From Phragmites australis (taxonomy: Eukaryota; Streptophyta; Magnoliopsida; Poales; Poaceae), in the NCBI RefSeq assembly GCF_958298935.1, contig NC_084924.1, positions 22,665,819 to 22,729,818 of the forward strand: a DNA stretch of 64,000 nt. The letters run 5' to 3'. The notes beneath the pieces are model-generated. The model was not told the origin of the DNA, searched no databases, and saw nothing but the letters and a program-made list of their open reading frames with translations. Both the position numbers and the translations under genes were made by a program. Below, one piece after another: positions 43,631 to 56,411 of the stretch; positions within the stretch are counted from its first letter, which is position 1; every line of letters begins with the position of its first letter.

Positions 43631-46600
43631 ATGCCATTCGATTTGCTCCCCACCCTGCACCCAAAATCTAAACACTGGGTGATTTGTGTCCGTGCTTCAC
43701 GCAAATGGGAGTACCGTAGTGGCACTGACGATGGACCAATAGCACATGTCGATCTCGTCCTCGCAGATGAAAAGGTGCCAAGCCTCTTCTCAATGCATCT
43801 TGCAGATTCTCCTGTCATACATCTTATTAAACACTCCGTTTAAAACCTTCCTAGATTTTCCCACACAGCCTGAAATACTTGCTTCAACACAAATTGCTAA
43901 CCTTCTCTCTGGAAAACGCAAGCTCATATCACATACACTGAAGCAACCAATTTTCACAAACAAATTAAACCTACTGCATAAATACCCACCTTATGCTTTC
44001 GTTTATATAATTCGTACTGAAATATTCAGTAGCCTTGCTTTCAAAAAAATACAAGAGCATACACATATACTAAAATATTGAATTTTCAAATTAAATATTA
44101 GAACTACTTTGCAAATGTTCATCTTATTCTTGTGCATACAAATATAGTAACACACCTCTTCACATATGCTACGCATTACACCACCATGCATCTTACCATA
44201 TCTTTCATTCATATAATTCATACTGAATTTACACACATATTGCCAAAGCAATCACTTCCTGTCAAAAGATGCTACGCCGCTTTTGCATCCACTTTTCCAT
44301 AATTTTTTTATCATGCATGTCACTGGATCTTCTATTTAAGATCTTCGCAAATTTTTCCCCATGCTCTAAAATACTTGCTTGATGATACACAATACTGGCT
44401 TCCAATTTCAAAAACACAACACCATATCGCATATACTAAAATACCCAGCTTTCAAATACACATTAAAATTACTTTGCAAATGTGGACCTTATTCTTACAC
44501 ATATAGATATACTAACATTGCTGGATTTTCACACCAGCTCTAAAATAGTTACTTGATAATGCGAAACACTAACCTTCACCACAAAAAATACAAGCCTGTA
44601 TCACATATACTAAATTTGTAAATATATACCTTATTCTTAGACGCACAAACATGCTAGCACATTCCTTTACATACTTTCCACTCTATACCGTTGCACATCC
44701 TAACATATCTTCCAATCATATAGTTATTACTGAATTTACACACATAGCTTTGCATCTTACTAGCCATTGCATTTAAAGCCTAACTAAATTTTCACGTAAC
44801 CTCTAGAATTCTGGTCCCGTAACACAAATTCCTAACCTTCAATTTCAAACACACAAAGACACACCAAATATATTAAAATATCCAATTTTCAAATTCACAT
44901 TAAAGCTACTTCACAGATGTCCATCTTATACTTTCACATATAAATATACTAGCACTCCCAAATTTCTGCACACGCTCTAAAATACTTACTTCATAGTGGA
45001 AAACACAACTGTTTGATTCAAAAAGCGCAACAACATACACATATACCAAAATGCTCAGTAGTAACATCAAGACTAAAACTACTTCGCAGATGTACATCGT
45101 GTTATTGTACATACAGATTCATAATGGAAAACACAAGTCTTCAATTGAAAAAACACAAAAGCATACACATATACCAAAATACTCACCTTTCAAATGAACA
45201 CTAAAACTGCTTTGCAGATATACATCTTATTCTTGCACATACAAATATTTTAGGGCACTTTCTTGCATACTTTGCACACTATACCACCGTGCAACTTAGC
45301 ATATATTGCGACCATATAGTTCTTGTTAAATTCACACACACAACTCTAAAATAGCTGCCTACTATAAAAGGTTACTAGGCCACTTTTCCATGTGTATTAT
45401 ACTTTTCTTCGATACATCTCACAAGACCTTCCATTTAAAACCTTATTGGATTTTCAAACATACTCTAAAATACTTGCTTCATAGTAGAAAACACTAGCCT
45501 CTGATTTTAAAAGACATAAGAATATACCCCGTATACTCAAATACCCAATTTTCAAACACACATTAGAATTACTTTATAGATGTCCACCCCGTTCTTGCAC
45601 ATATAGATACACAAACACTGTTGCATTTTCACGCAGCCTCTAAAATACTCACTTCACAATACAAAACACTAAACCTCAGTTCGAAAAACATATGCGCATA
45701 TTACACATACTGAAATACCCAACTTTAAAATCAACACTTAAAACTGCTCCGCAGATATACACCTTCTTCTTGCACATACAAATATACTAATACACTTCTT
45801 TACATGCTTTGCGTATTATACTACTACACATCTTGACATATCTTCCACCATATAGTTCCCACTGAATTTACACACATAACTCTAAAATACTTACTAGATG
45901 ATTTGAAACACTTGCCTTGAGTTTCAAATTGCAGGGGAATGCCATCTATGCTGAAATACCCAGCTCTGAGGTAGACACCAAAAGTCCACTAATCCAAGAG
46001 GGTAGCATCTACATCATCAGCCGCTTTAGAGTCTCAAGAGCTAAATCCCTCTACAGACTGGTTGATGGGCCTTACATGGTAGAGTTCACTTGCTACACAA
46101 AAGTGGCTCCAGCAAAGGATATACCAGAAACATTCCCAGCATACATTTACAACCTTACATCTTTTGTTGATCTCCCCAAACACACCGGCGAAAATAAAAA
46201 TTTCCTAGGTTAATACTACCCATACTTGTAGCTTAATATTAATATATTTCTACTTCCGAACCAAACACTTAACACATATTAGTTTAATCACTGCAGATGT
46301 TCTTGGCATCCTCATCGAGGTTTCTGACACGCGTTTGGTGCAGCTCCCAAATCAACTAGCGCCCACCCAAAACAGAGATATTGTCCTTAGGGACCTCAGG
46401 TAATCAACCTATCTTTTCAATGATATCTACTAACATTTCCTACACTACAGCATCCAGTCATTTTGATACTATATATATTAGATGCTTCCCTCTCTTTTTT
46501 TAAAAAACAATCACTAGCTATTCACCTAACTAAACAAACTGCAGAAAACACCAACAAAGAAAACTTTTACATAAAATTGAAACAACTCACACCAAACATG

Positions 46601-49600
46601 ATAGCTCCGCTGCTCCACATTGTCACCATACACAATTAGCCAATACACTGAAATATTATATACTCTTCGACAAATTTCTATTTTACATGATTTAAAAGAC
46701 AGTTCCAAAATATATTTCATATCTCTAAAAATACTTTACTTAACGATAACCACCACTTTTAATACTTTACTTCAGAGTCACAGCATCTGTCTCCACAGTT
46801 ACTTTCTGATATCCCATCCTGATTACCTTCTAGACAGCATAAAACAAGCCCAGAACTTCTCTATAAAGTAGATCACAAACAGCAGTTCTGCATCTTTCCA
46901 ATTTAGCACGAGCTGATAAACATACATCATTATGAATTCGAATCTAAACAACAGCTTATGCATCTTTATCATCCAAAATTTATTCCGCTAATTGCACATT
47001 CCAGAAACCACTACCCTTACCTATCAATTCTACAACCCTGCAAATAGTATGGCTACCTCTTTCTAAAATAATGCATCTGAAAATGATTCTCGCATACCAC
47101 AGATCAGCCCATATGTTGACACTTTCCACCTATCCTATTCCCCAAAACATACCTTCCTCAATGACTTCACCTCCTTTCATAATACTTCTCCAACAATACA
47201 AAATTCCACTTCATTGTTCAACTCCTACAAATTTTTTATTTGCCAACTATTTTCCCTGCAAAACATATGAACATAAAGAAAAGGAATTTTAAAGGATTCT
47301 CTAACTTTGTCTTGCCGGCCACTCTTTTTTACCTTGATTAGATTCTCCCAAGTAACCCAGCACATTTTATTTTTTCATATTAATTTGACTTCACCAACAC
47401 CAACCTGTCATGGACCTTATATCATCACAAAAGGATTTAACAACATCGAAGCATGCCATGACACAAACACAAATACCATTCTTCATGATCGCAACTTCTT
47501 CAGCTTTGAATAACAATTTTCCTTTCCAACAATATATTTAATTCCAAACTCTCTCTTTTACATAATAAAAAACTTCTCATCTGAACTTACTAATGTATAT
47601 TCACAGTTCCAGATATTTCAGAAAAACTTCTGTACAAATCCTGAACTAAAACATTATTCCCTCCTCTTCAAAACTTGACTTCTTCCTCATAAGGATAACT
47701 GCTTCGTCTCTATTGATACCTTTACCTAAAAAAAGCTTCATAAACAATAGGAACGCAATCAGCCTCTGTGGCATTTCTAATATTTGCTTCAAGAAGAGCA
47801 AGAGATTCACCTGCAAACAAAAGATCACTTATACTTATAACTACATTACAGATTTTTACACCTTTTAAACCACCACTTAATTCAACATTATGAAGGATAC
47901 TGCATGTTTTCAATATTATATGCCAATATTTGCAACACTTCAACACAAATATAGCCAATAATATTTTATATAAAACTAACTATCTTTGTCGGTAGCAATG
48001 CTGAAATTAGATTAACTTTATGGGGGCAGCGATCCACTGAGTTCACCATCGACGACATTTATGATGAAGCACAACCTAAGCCAATTGTTATCCTCGTTGT
48101 TGGCACCCTCATGAAAACCTATTCAGGTAACCATTACCCTACACACAAAAACAACAGTTGTTTCATAATCGGACACCAGCACCTCTAATTGCTTTTTTTT
48201 GAGCAGGTGAGCAATATCTAAGCGGAAATACTGCATGCCGCTGGTATTTCAATCCCACAATCCCAGAAGCTGAGCAGTTTTACACCGCGTACGCAATACT
48301 AAAACTCCTCTACATCAATCCATCGCACTCCCATGACAATCTACATTTCATTCTTTCTTACACTCTGATTATATATTTATTCACAAATATTCATGTACAG
48401 CCTTCACAATGAGCGCCTGCCAATAAAACATATCACTACTTCTATACAACAAACACCACCACTGCGAACGCCACTTTCTCTCGAAGACAAGTATCTTAGC
48501 GACTTAGAGACAATGGATCCATATGAGTTTCCGGTATACAACATCTATCTTATCATTGCTGCTACCTATCCATGCATTTATTCTTCCCACCATAGCTCTA
48601 TTCACTATCTCTAAACAGTAAAACACCGCTGATTATTCTTGCATTATTAATCACACCTCTAAACAATCACTCAACAATCCAATGATAGGATGGTGGATGC
48701 CGCTGCACTGTTACTATCACCCGTCTTGTCCTAACCACCCCATGGTGGCTCCCATCGTGTAATAGGTGCAGCAGAACCTGTATACCGCATGGTGACGGCT
48801 ACAAGTGCAACGCATGCTCCTGCACAGGATACCGCTTCAAGTAAGAACCACTTCTCCCTCCATTACCATACAACTGAAACAATACTGATGAATGCTCTGT
48901 TCAATTCATCTATGTAGATACAAATTGTGCTTCATTGCAAGTGATGGAACTGCCGAAGCTGAAATGATAGCCTTTGGTGAGGTTGCTCGACGTATTGTCG
49001 GTAAACCTGTCCAACATGTCCTACGGACATCAAGATTCACAAACGACACACCACCTGACATTGCAACCATAGTATCCTTAAAATTCACTCTTGCAATCAC
49101 CTTAACAGAGCAAAGTTATTATAATCCTAAAAAATACTATCAAGTCAATTATGTTATTACTGCTTATGGCAGACAGCATGCGCTTCCGCATACAAGAGAC
49201 AGCCAGCATAAACATGTAGGAACTTCCCAGATGACAGGTCATGCACTCACATATCCAACATCATCAACCACTCACCTAGCATCACAAACAATCGACTATC
49301 CTATGCATCCTTATACGACTCCACCCAATCCTACCACACCATCTGGATCCACAAATATCTCACCATCAACAGACGCAAAAATTCAAACAATACCCCTCAA
49401 AAACAAGCCAACAGATATTGTAAGAATGCACTTTATCTTCTATTCTATTAAATAAAACATAAACACACACATCATCTTTTCACTGTGACTGCATACTAAT
49501 ATTGCAAGTTTATGTTGCAGACTCCTCCACCTACACTACAACAGGATGAAACACCATTGAAAAAACTTGAACTCACGTAATTATTTACCAGTATTGCAAA

Positions 49601-50090
49601 CAAAAATAGATATTGTTACCATTATACTCTCTAATATGATAAATCTCTACCTCTGTGGCATACAGGCATGATGCTGCTTCATCTAAACGCTCAAGTCTTC
49701 AAAAAAGGCTATTCCAAGATACAATAGATACTGCAAAGGCAAGCATACTTTATCCACTTCACTGCATAATCACCTGTCCATATAAATCATCATCCTAAAA
49801 ATTGAATTATACACATATACTTTCCTGTTTACCTAAGAGGACATTACAGCCCAGAAAAAAGCCAAAAATGACTCCCCTGCAACAGGAGCCAGTGCAGCAC
49901 TCCACTTGACAACCCAGCAGTATGAAAATCACCTTCCTACTACCTTCCAATTTACATATGACCTTTTATCATTAGCTTTAGTGCTCATTTAGTTACAACA
50001 TTGTATACCACACAGGCCTACTTCCCAGCAAGACACAGGTGGATCCACAAAAAAGCCTGGCATCAAAACACCTCACACTCAAAAAAACAA
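43631..50090 (+). CDS. Helitron RPA1-like single-strand DNA-binding protein, many exons
   Basis: Exons read by eye, in phase: 43631-43774 (MPFDLLPTLHPKSKHW, EYRSGTDDGPIAHVDLVLAD), 45935-46208 (GNAIYAEIPSSEVD, IISRFRVSRAKSLYRLVDGP), 46297-46399 (DVLGILIEVSDTRLVQLP), 47996-48126 (EIRLTLWGQRSTEF), 48207-48288 (CRWYFNPTIPEAEQF), 48401-48533 (LSLEDKYLSDLETMDPYEF), 48689-48840, 48919-49419 and 49521-49576, then less certain C-terminal exons to about 50090. This is the RPA70 plan: OB fold A (first two exons, DUF223-like), OB fold B, then OB fold C with a C4 zinc ribbon CNRC-X14-CNAC at about 48755-48815. It would coat single-stranded DNA during transposition. No stop was seen in these exons. Many plant Helitrons carry such a gene. 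The last exons and the stop are uncertain. Confidence 0.82.
43775..45934 (+). repeat. RPA intron 1 made of a degenerate tandem array
   Basis: The block (C)TCTAAAATACTTGCTTCATA plus AAACAC, then a TATACTAAAATACCCA-like segment, then CTTATTCTTGCACATA, recurs with about eight or nine starts near 43868, 44366, 44531, 44807, 44972, 45345, 45463, 45640 and 45880. Spacings range from about 120 to 500 bp with 165 appearing twice. Copies are quite diverged. The intron has a GTGCCA donor after DEK and a TTGCAG acceptor. Confidence 0.75.
46400..47995 (+). other. RPA intron 3, 1.6 kb, gene-free
   Basis: Bounded by donor AG|GTAATC and acceptor GGTAG|C. It is AT-rich and I see no gene or clear repeat in it. 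Confidence 0.6.
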
Positions 50091-51535
50091 ATGATGAAGG
50101 TTATTCGAGCCGCATAACACATTTCTATCTATTACCACTACAACCATTATGCAGACAGACTAACTGCTACCTTGTCTTCCACCTACAGGCAACCAAAACA
50201 ATGGCGACATTTTGATCTTGCAACACTGCTTCTCTTTTGCCGCAACAAAGTGTCTGATCTTTCCCTCCTTTTTTTTTGCACCTTGATTTTGGAATTCTCA
50301 TACGCAGCCTCTCTAACGCGCCACCCATAACTGAACAAGAAAGGACCAGCTCCACCCTTTTTTTTTCTTGAAGTTTGCTTTTGGAACTGTGATAGGCACC
50401 TACTTAACACGTCACCCATAACTTCAGCTACTATCAGTGCCTTTCCTGTAACATTATATGTACATATATGCCCTACCTAAACAATGCAAACAAGGTTTAA
50501 TTTGTAGCTTTTCACATGTGGATTTTCTTTCCCATGCAGCCATTTGTTGCTTATCTAAAATACTCAAAACTCAAATACTCAAAAATAGTTACCTGTAAAC
50601 ACAGCCCTACACAACATACAGTATTTATCCTATATCCACAGACTAAACTTTAAACACCAAAATGTTTATCAGTTCTAACTAATAAATTGATTTTTATTTT
50701 CCTTATAAATTACAAAGTGGATTCTGACAAATAAACATAAATAGCCTTTGCTACCCTGAAAGCATATGTTTCTCTATTAAAAGAAGAACAGATGTGTGAG
50801 CCTACCCTTATTTAAAAATCTCACCCTATTGTTTTCAGTCATTGCTATCTGGAAGTCTTAAAAGAACTTATAAAACTAATTTAAACCAAACATCTGGCCA
50901 TACCATGATCCAAGAAACTCATGTGTGATCCTTTCCCTTTCTGATCCCTGCTGGTTTTATTCTTGACTATCATCAATTGAAGACATAAACGATTTAGTTT
51001 GTTCATTTCAGCTATTGATATTGCAAGTGCATAACATAATCACAGTTAACAAAGTATTATACTCTTACAACATTTAGTTTTTAGGTGTTTAACTGACAAT
51101 ACATTTCTTCTTGCTCTCCAACCAAGGAATGATCAAGTGAATTACTATCATTGTGCCACTCAAAACCCATTCTGATTTTTTGCTCAATAAATATATCCTA
51201 TCATACCTTCAACTTTAATGAGTTGAAGAAACAAACTTGATTCAACTTTCCACAGATAGCATATGTACATAACATTATGTTTTTTAATGGTTTCGCCAGC
51301 ATTTCCCTATTTTGTTTCCGACTATTATTTTTCTTCGCTGCATTCGCTGCTCTCTGAAAATTCAGTGAGCTTCTAGACCTGTTGAGAGCCATCACCGATC
51401 CATCATTCTCTCAGGTAAAGAACAAGGTACAGATCTATCTCTTTCTATTCTTAGACTTGAAAAAGGCTATGTCCCATGATTGATGATGAAAGCCTATATC
51501 TTATAACATTATTTTTTTAGAGTTACTCTCCATCC
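50091..51535. other. Non-coding Helitron DNA
   Basis: No gene is recognised. Two diverged copies of a block ending ACGC/TCACCCATAACT occur near 50287 and 50380, about 93 bp apart. The rest is AT-rich and unremarkable. Confidence 0.5.
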
Positions 51536-53870
51536 TCCCCAAAGCAACACTTACAAATGTTTTTTTGTCTCTCAGTGCTTTATGCAAAAACCTAGAGCAT
51601 CTGATTCATAGTACTTGCATTTTATTGCAAAAGACATCTTTTTATTGCTGGAACCAAAACACTTCTTGTTCTATATTTAAGCCCCTTATACAATTTTTGA
51701 TTATATTTACTTGATTTAGCTCTCTATTTAACTCCAGCAATATCCTTCTGGAATCATTACTTTGATGTTACATATCATACCACTTATTACCTCATCATGC
51801 CGCTTACCTTGCTTCTGGAATAATTACTCGTATGTTACCAATTCAAACACCATCCTTCGGCATGCAAATGCCAATTGGATAGCCAATGTTTTCAACCAAA
51901 CCATGAATGAGCATGGTGCTAAAAGAAGCTATTATGCACAATCAGTGCAAAAATGATCGTTCATCATCGATCTGCTTATCCTTTTTACAGCTTCTTCCAT
52001 TGATTGAACACATCCTATATTATTCTTATCAGATCTAATTTACCTTCTACAATTTCTTTGCCTTTTTCTCTTTATTATAATTTTTTCTTTCTTCCATATA
52101 ATTCACCTATCTCATCCAGTACTCCAACAGATGTCTTTTTCTCTAAATTACAAAACAAATATAACACAGAACAATTCCATGACAAATATCAACTCTTTCT
52201 ATTCTCCTCTTTTAATTAATCACTTACTGCATTACCTGTATCGTATAAACTCTTTATTCCTACTCCAAAAATGTCCTCTTTCAAAAAAAAGAAACTTTAT
52301 TCAAACCTGCAAATTTTCATTCTTCTCCCCAAAGCAACGATTACAAATGTTTTTTTTGTCTCCCAGTGCCTTATGCAAAAACCTAGACCATCTAATTCAT
52401 AGTACCTACATTTTATTGGAAAAAAACATCTTCTTATTGCTGGAACCAAAACACTTCTTGTTCTATATTTAAGTCCCTTATACAGTTTTTGATTATATTT
52501 GCTTGATTCAGCTCTCTATTTAACTCCAACAATATCCTTCTGGAATCATTACTTCGATGTTACATATCATACCACTTATTACCTCATCATGCCGCTTACC
52601 TTGCTTCTAGAATAAATACTCACATGTTACCAATTCACACACCATCCTTCAGCATGCAAATGCCAATTGAATAGCCAATGTTTTCAACCAAACCATGAAT
52701 GAGCATGGTGCTAAAAGAAGCTATTGTGCACAATCAGTGGAAAACTGATGGTTGATCATCGATCTGCTTATCCTTTTTACATCTTCTTCCATTCATTAAA
52801 CACATCCTATATTATTCTTATCAGATGTAATTTACATTCTACAATTTCTTTGCCTTTTTCTCTTTATTATAATTCTTCCTTTCTTCCATATAATTCACCT
52901 ATCTCATCCAGTACTCCAACAAATGTCTTTTTCTCTAAATTACAAAACAAATATAACACAGAACAATTGCATGACAAATATCAACTCTATCTATTCTCCT
53001 CTTTTAATTAATCACTTACTGCATTACCTGTATCGTATAAACTCTTTATTCCTACTCCAAAAATGTCCTCTTCCAAAAAAAAGAAACTTTATTCAAACCT
53101 GCAGATTTTCATTCTTCTCCCCAAAGCAGCGCTTACAAATATTTTTTGTCTCTCACTGCTTTATGCAAAAACCTAGAGCATCTGATTCATAGTACCTGCA
53201 TTTTATTGGAAAAAACATCTTTTTATTGCCGGAACCAAAACACTTCTTGTTCTATATTTAAGCCCCTTATACAGTTTTTGATTATATTTGCTTGATTCAG
53301 CTCTCTATTTAACTCCAACAATATCCTTCTGGAATCATTACTTCGATGTTACATATCATACCACTTATTACCTCATTATGCTGCTTACCTTGCTTCTGGA
53401 ATGATTACTCGCATGTTACCAATTTAGACATTATCCTTTGGCATGCAAATGCCAATTGGATAGCCAATGTTTTCAACCAAACCACGAATGAGCATGGTGC
53501 TAAAAGAAGCTATTGTGCACAATCACTGAAAAACTAATCATCGATCATCGATCTGCTTATCCTTTTTACATCTTCTTCCATTCATTAAACACATCCTATA
53601 TTATTCTTATCAGATGTAATTTACCTTGTACAATCTCTACGCCTTTTTCTCTTTATTATAATTTTTTCTTTCTTTCTTCCATATAATTACAAAACAAATG
53701 TCTTTTTCTCTAAATTACAAAACAAATATAACACAAAACAATAGCATGACAAATATCAACTCTTTCTATTCTCCTCTTTTAATTAATCACTTACTGCATT
53801 ACCTATATCGTATAAACTCTTTATTCCTACCCCAAAAATGTCCTCTTTCAAAAAAAAAAACTTTATACAA
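51536..53870. repeat. Three tandem copies of a 790-bp unit near the Helitron 3' end
   Basis: The landmark CCCCAAAGCA recurs at about 51537, 52327 and 53119 (spacings 790 and 792). Each copy contains GCATGCAAATGCCAATTG, GAATGAGCATGGTGCTAAAA, CATCGATCTGCTTATCCTTT and TCTAAATTACAAAACAAATA in the same order. Copies differ by scattered substitutions and small indels; the third loses a short piece near 53690. Short open frames in it repeat from copy to copy but have no known domain. Confidence 0.93.
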
Positions 53871-54110
53871 CTTGCACCACTGCTTTCACTTTACACCAAT
53901 ACCATCTAACATACTTTTGATATATAATGTGATACTCTACTTCAATACAATTCATTTTGCTACGCCATATATCAATTATATGTAACATCCAACCAACATA
54001 ATCAATACATGTGAGTATTACAAACCTTCATATATCACTAGCCATCACCTCAAAAACAAAACACATACTAAACGCTAAAATACATATTACCAACCAGAAT
54101 CTTTCCCCCC
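53871..54110. other. AT-rich Helitron DNA before the terminus
   Basis: No gene is seen; a short tract of A/T-rich sequence leads into the 3' hairpin. Confidence 0.5.
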
Positions 54111-54138
54111 GCACGGCGAGCCGCGCGCAAGTCACTAG
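54111..54138 (+). other. Helitron 3' terminus: hairpin and CTAG
   Basis: GCACGGC, loop GA, GCCGCGC form a GC-rich stem of seven pairs with one A-C mismatch (54111-54126). Eight bases later CTAG ends at 54138 and is followed by T at 54139. This hairpin followed by CTRR|T is the termination signal for rolling-circle transposition in Helitrons. Confidence 0.9.
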
Positions 54139-54400
54139 TATATATCAAAGTGTACCTTTTTCTTACACGCTAAATGTTTGCACTGCACCACAGCGTCAAT
54201 CAAGTACTATACCATGAAAGACTTATATAATCGGTTTAATCGTAGATCGGGAAATCTACATCCCTTCGAGTGCATTTACGAAGAGAATGTTTAGGGAACA
54301 CCCTCTATCATAAAAACTCGAGTAACCTTGCAATTATTTATTATAGACTCGATCACTATTGAAAAGTGGATTGGTTGTACGAAGTTATCCGTGTAATCTT
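54139..54400. other. Unassigned stretch between the Helitron and a gypsy gag remnant
   Basis: No gene or repeat is recognised. It may be a degraded part of the same minus-strand gypsy element. Confidence 0.4.
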
Positions 54401-54974
54401 CTTAGCCAAAGTAGATTTCAGTGCTTGACCACTTAACGACCTGACGACCCTTGGGGTGGTAGCCAGGACTTTTTAGGCTACTGTCTTGTACTGCTATTTG
54501 GACTCATAGGATGCAGAATCACTAAACATGTTGACGATTGTCCTCTCGTCCGGCTAGAAAGACATCAGGTCCATATCATCCTAACTGTCATCCGAGTCGG
54601 AGTCTCTGCTTTGGGCCGTGACCTAGGTCTTCTTTCATTTGGCCGCTTTATCGACCTTCGCTTTGACCATCTTGTTCCAGAGGTGGGCTCATGGAGGCTA
54701 TGATTGTCAGTCTGGTGGAGGTCGCATTAGGACTTACTATCGCATTTGCTATAGCCTGGTGTAGAGTTCTTGCCCCAGGAGGAACTGAGACGCTTGTCGG
54801 CATGGGTGTTAGGCAGATTTGCAAAAACTTACTCAGAATTATTTTACATGCCCTTATCTCCCTTGGTGTTCTTCTTGTGCGTGGCCTTTACCTTGTCACC
54901 CTCGAGCCCAAGTTGAGGGCAGTTGATGCCCTAAGTGTTCTCCTTGATGAAAAGAAGTGCATCTTCAACCTTAG
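54401..54974 (-). pseudogene. Gypsy gag remnant, downstream half
   Basis: The minus strand gives peptides such as KVEDALLFIKENT, GLEGDKVKATHKKNTKGDKG, KAKVDKAAK and SDSASYESK with many stops between. The charged KKNTKGDK-type sequence and the following Ser/Asp block resemble the C-terminal gag of Ty3/gypsy elements. Together with 63804-64000 it forms one gag gene split by the copia element. Confidence 0.55.
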
Positions 54975-56357
54975 TGTTTAGCATAATGATATTTGGTTGA
55001 TGTTCATGAGGTATTAAGATATGCTTAGATAGCATAGTTGGTTTGATGCGTTATCATTAGTTGGGTATGCTTATGTTAGCATGTTCGTTTTGTTTGGAGT
55101 TTGCGTGGTGTTGCGTGAACTGATCTTGAGTCAAGTAGGGAAGGACTTGTGCTCGTACTCGATTATTGTTTGATTCATGTGCAGATGTTGCTCAAAGGCG
55201 AACATAATCGATGATGGATCGATGAACTAAGTTCAGGGAGAAACTGAGGTTCGGCGACTAGGTTCAGGAAGAACTGAGGTCGTGGTGATCGAGGATGTCA
55301 TGCAGGACGTTCGAGCTGAGAGAACAATGCATATGTAGACAAAGCTTCGCGATAGACGCAGGAGGCGATCTGATCATGAGAGGACATGAAGACTAATTCA
55401 TGTTCAAGTCGGAGCAGGCACGAGGGAGTCGTGTGGTGGCTGGACTTGAGACAAGAGTTAGTGTCGGAGGCATACTATGAGTTGGTTACGTATATGCATG
55501 TATGCATGGGAGATATGCATGCATGATTACGTAAGAGTTGTTGGCTAATTAGTTTAATTAGCGGAAGTTGTTTGTCCTCTTGTGATTAGAGAAGGATAGA
55601 GACCAGATTGAATACGACAGGGAGTTGTAGTTCAATTCGGTCACGTTTGTACGTGTGGCTACACTATAAATAGAGAGGTCTGTTGTATTGGGTAAAGTAC
55701 AACAGAACAGGGGCGCGGAACAACATAGTAGAGAGATAGAGAAACTCGAGAGAGAGAGCTATTTTGGGATTTTGTGAAAATCCTTGTTGGATGCTTTGGA
55801 GAGGCATCTTATAAACTTATCTATGCAATGAAAATCAAGTTTCGTAAGTTGATGAGTTGCTGATTCGGAATTTTCTCTATGTTCTATATTCTGCATGTTT
55901 GGTATTGGTTTTCGATTAATCTCGTGCTATCAAGTTTCATCTTAGTTTGATCCATCCAAAACTTTGCTAGAATATCTAGTATTTGATCTGAGAAAATTTC
56001 AAGTGGATTTGGTTTGGTCTCGAGTAGCTTTTTGTCAACTCGACTAAGTTTTGATCTACTCGATACTGGTTGATAAAGTCTGCTTTGACTAGGAATAACT
56101 TTTAATCCACATATCCTCTTTACTCGATACTTGTTGGTTTAGTTTTGTATTTGAATCTAGTTTCTACTAACCAAATTTGAGATCATTCCGACTAGCAGAT
56201 CTTTCTTTACATCATTTTTACTAGAGTGTGTACACTCTGTTTCGAGTGCAATACCGAGTATAAATCGAGTTCGATTTGGGTGAGCTAATCTTTGAATTTT
56301 GTTTCGCAATCATTCACCCCCCTCTAATTGGGTATTTTGCGCATATTCGATCCTATA
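54975..56357 (+). repeat. 5' LTR of the copia element
   Basis: Starts TGTTTAGCATAATG and ends CGATCCTATA just before the primer-binding site. Length about 1,383 bp. It contains a TATA box at 55665-55672. It aligns end to end with 62412-63803. Confidence 0.9.
55665..55672 (+). promoter_or_regulatory. TATA box in copia 5' LTR
   Basis: TATAAATA followed by GAGAGGTCTGTTGTATT, in the expected place about 690 bp into the LTR. The 3' LTR has the same box at 63102-63109. Confidence 0.7.
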
Positions 56358-56359
56358 AT

Positions 56360-56371
56360 TGGTATCAGATC
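56360..56371 (+). other. Primer-binding site of the copia element
   Basis: TGGTATCAGATC, complementary to initiator methionine tRNA, begins three bases after the 5' LTR. Confidence 0.85.
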
Positions 56372-56411
56372 CTTAATCATTTCTAATTGATCTTAATCGG
56401 TAACTAGAAAC

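Larger units (their letters stand above)
37737..54138 (+). mobile_element. Autonomous Helitron (Rep-helicase plus RPA), 5' end not found
   Basis: The stretch holds a spliced Rep/PIF1-helicase gene, a downstream RPA-like gene in the same direction, and a canonical Helitron 3' terminus: hairpin at 54111-54126, nine bases, then CTAG ending at 54138 and a T. Helitrons insert between A and T and leave no target duplication, so the 5' end (TC after an A) must be found by other means. It is not evident. The promoter and 5' exons probably lie left of the nested CRM-like element (before 30214), giving a native length that could approach 20 kb. Rep-helicase carries only four nonsense codons and the RPA exons look clean, so activity was recent. 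Confidence 0.88.
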
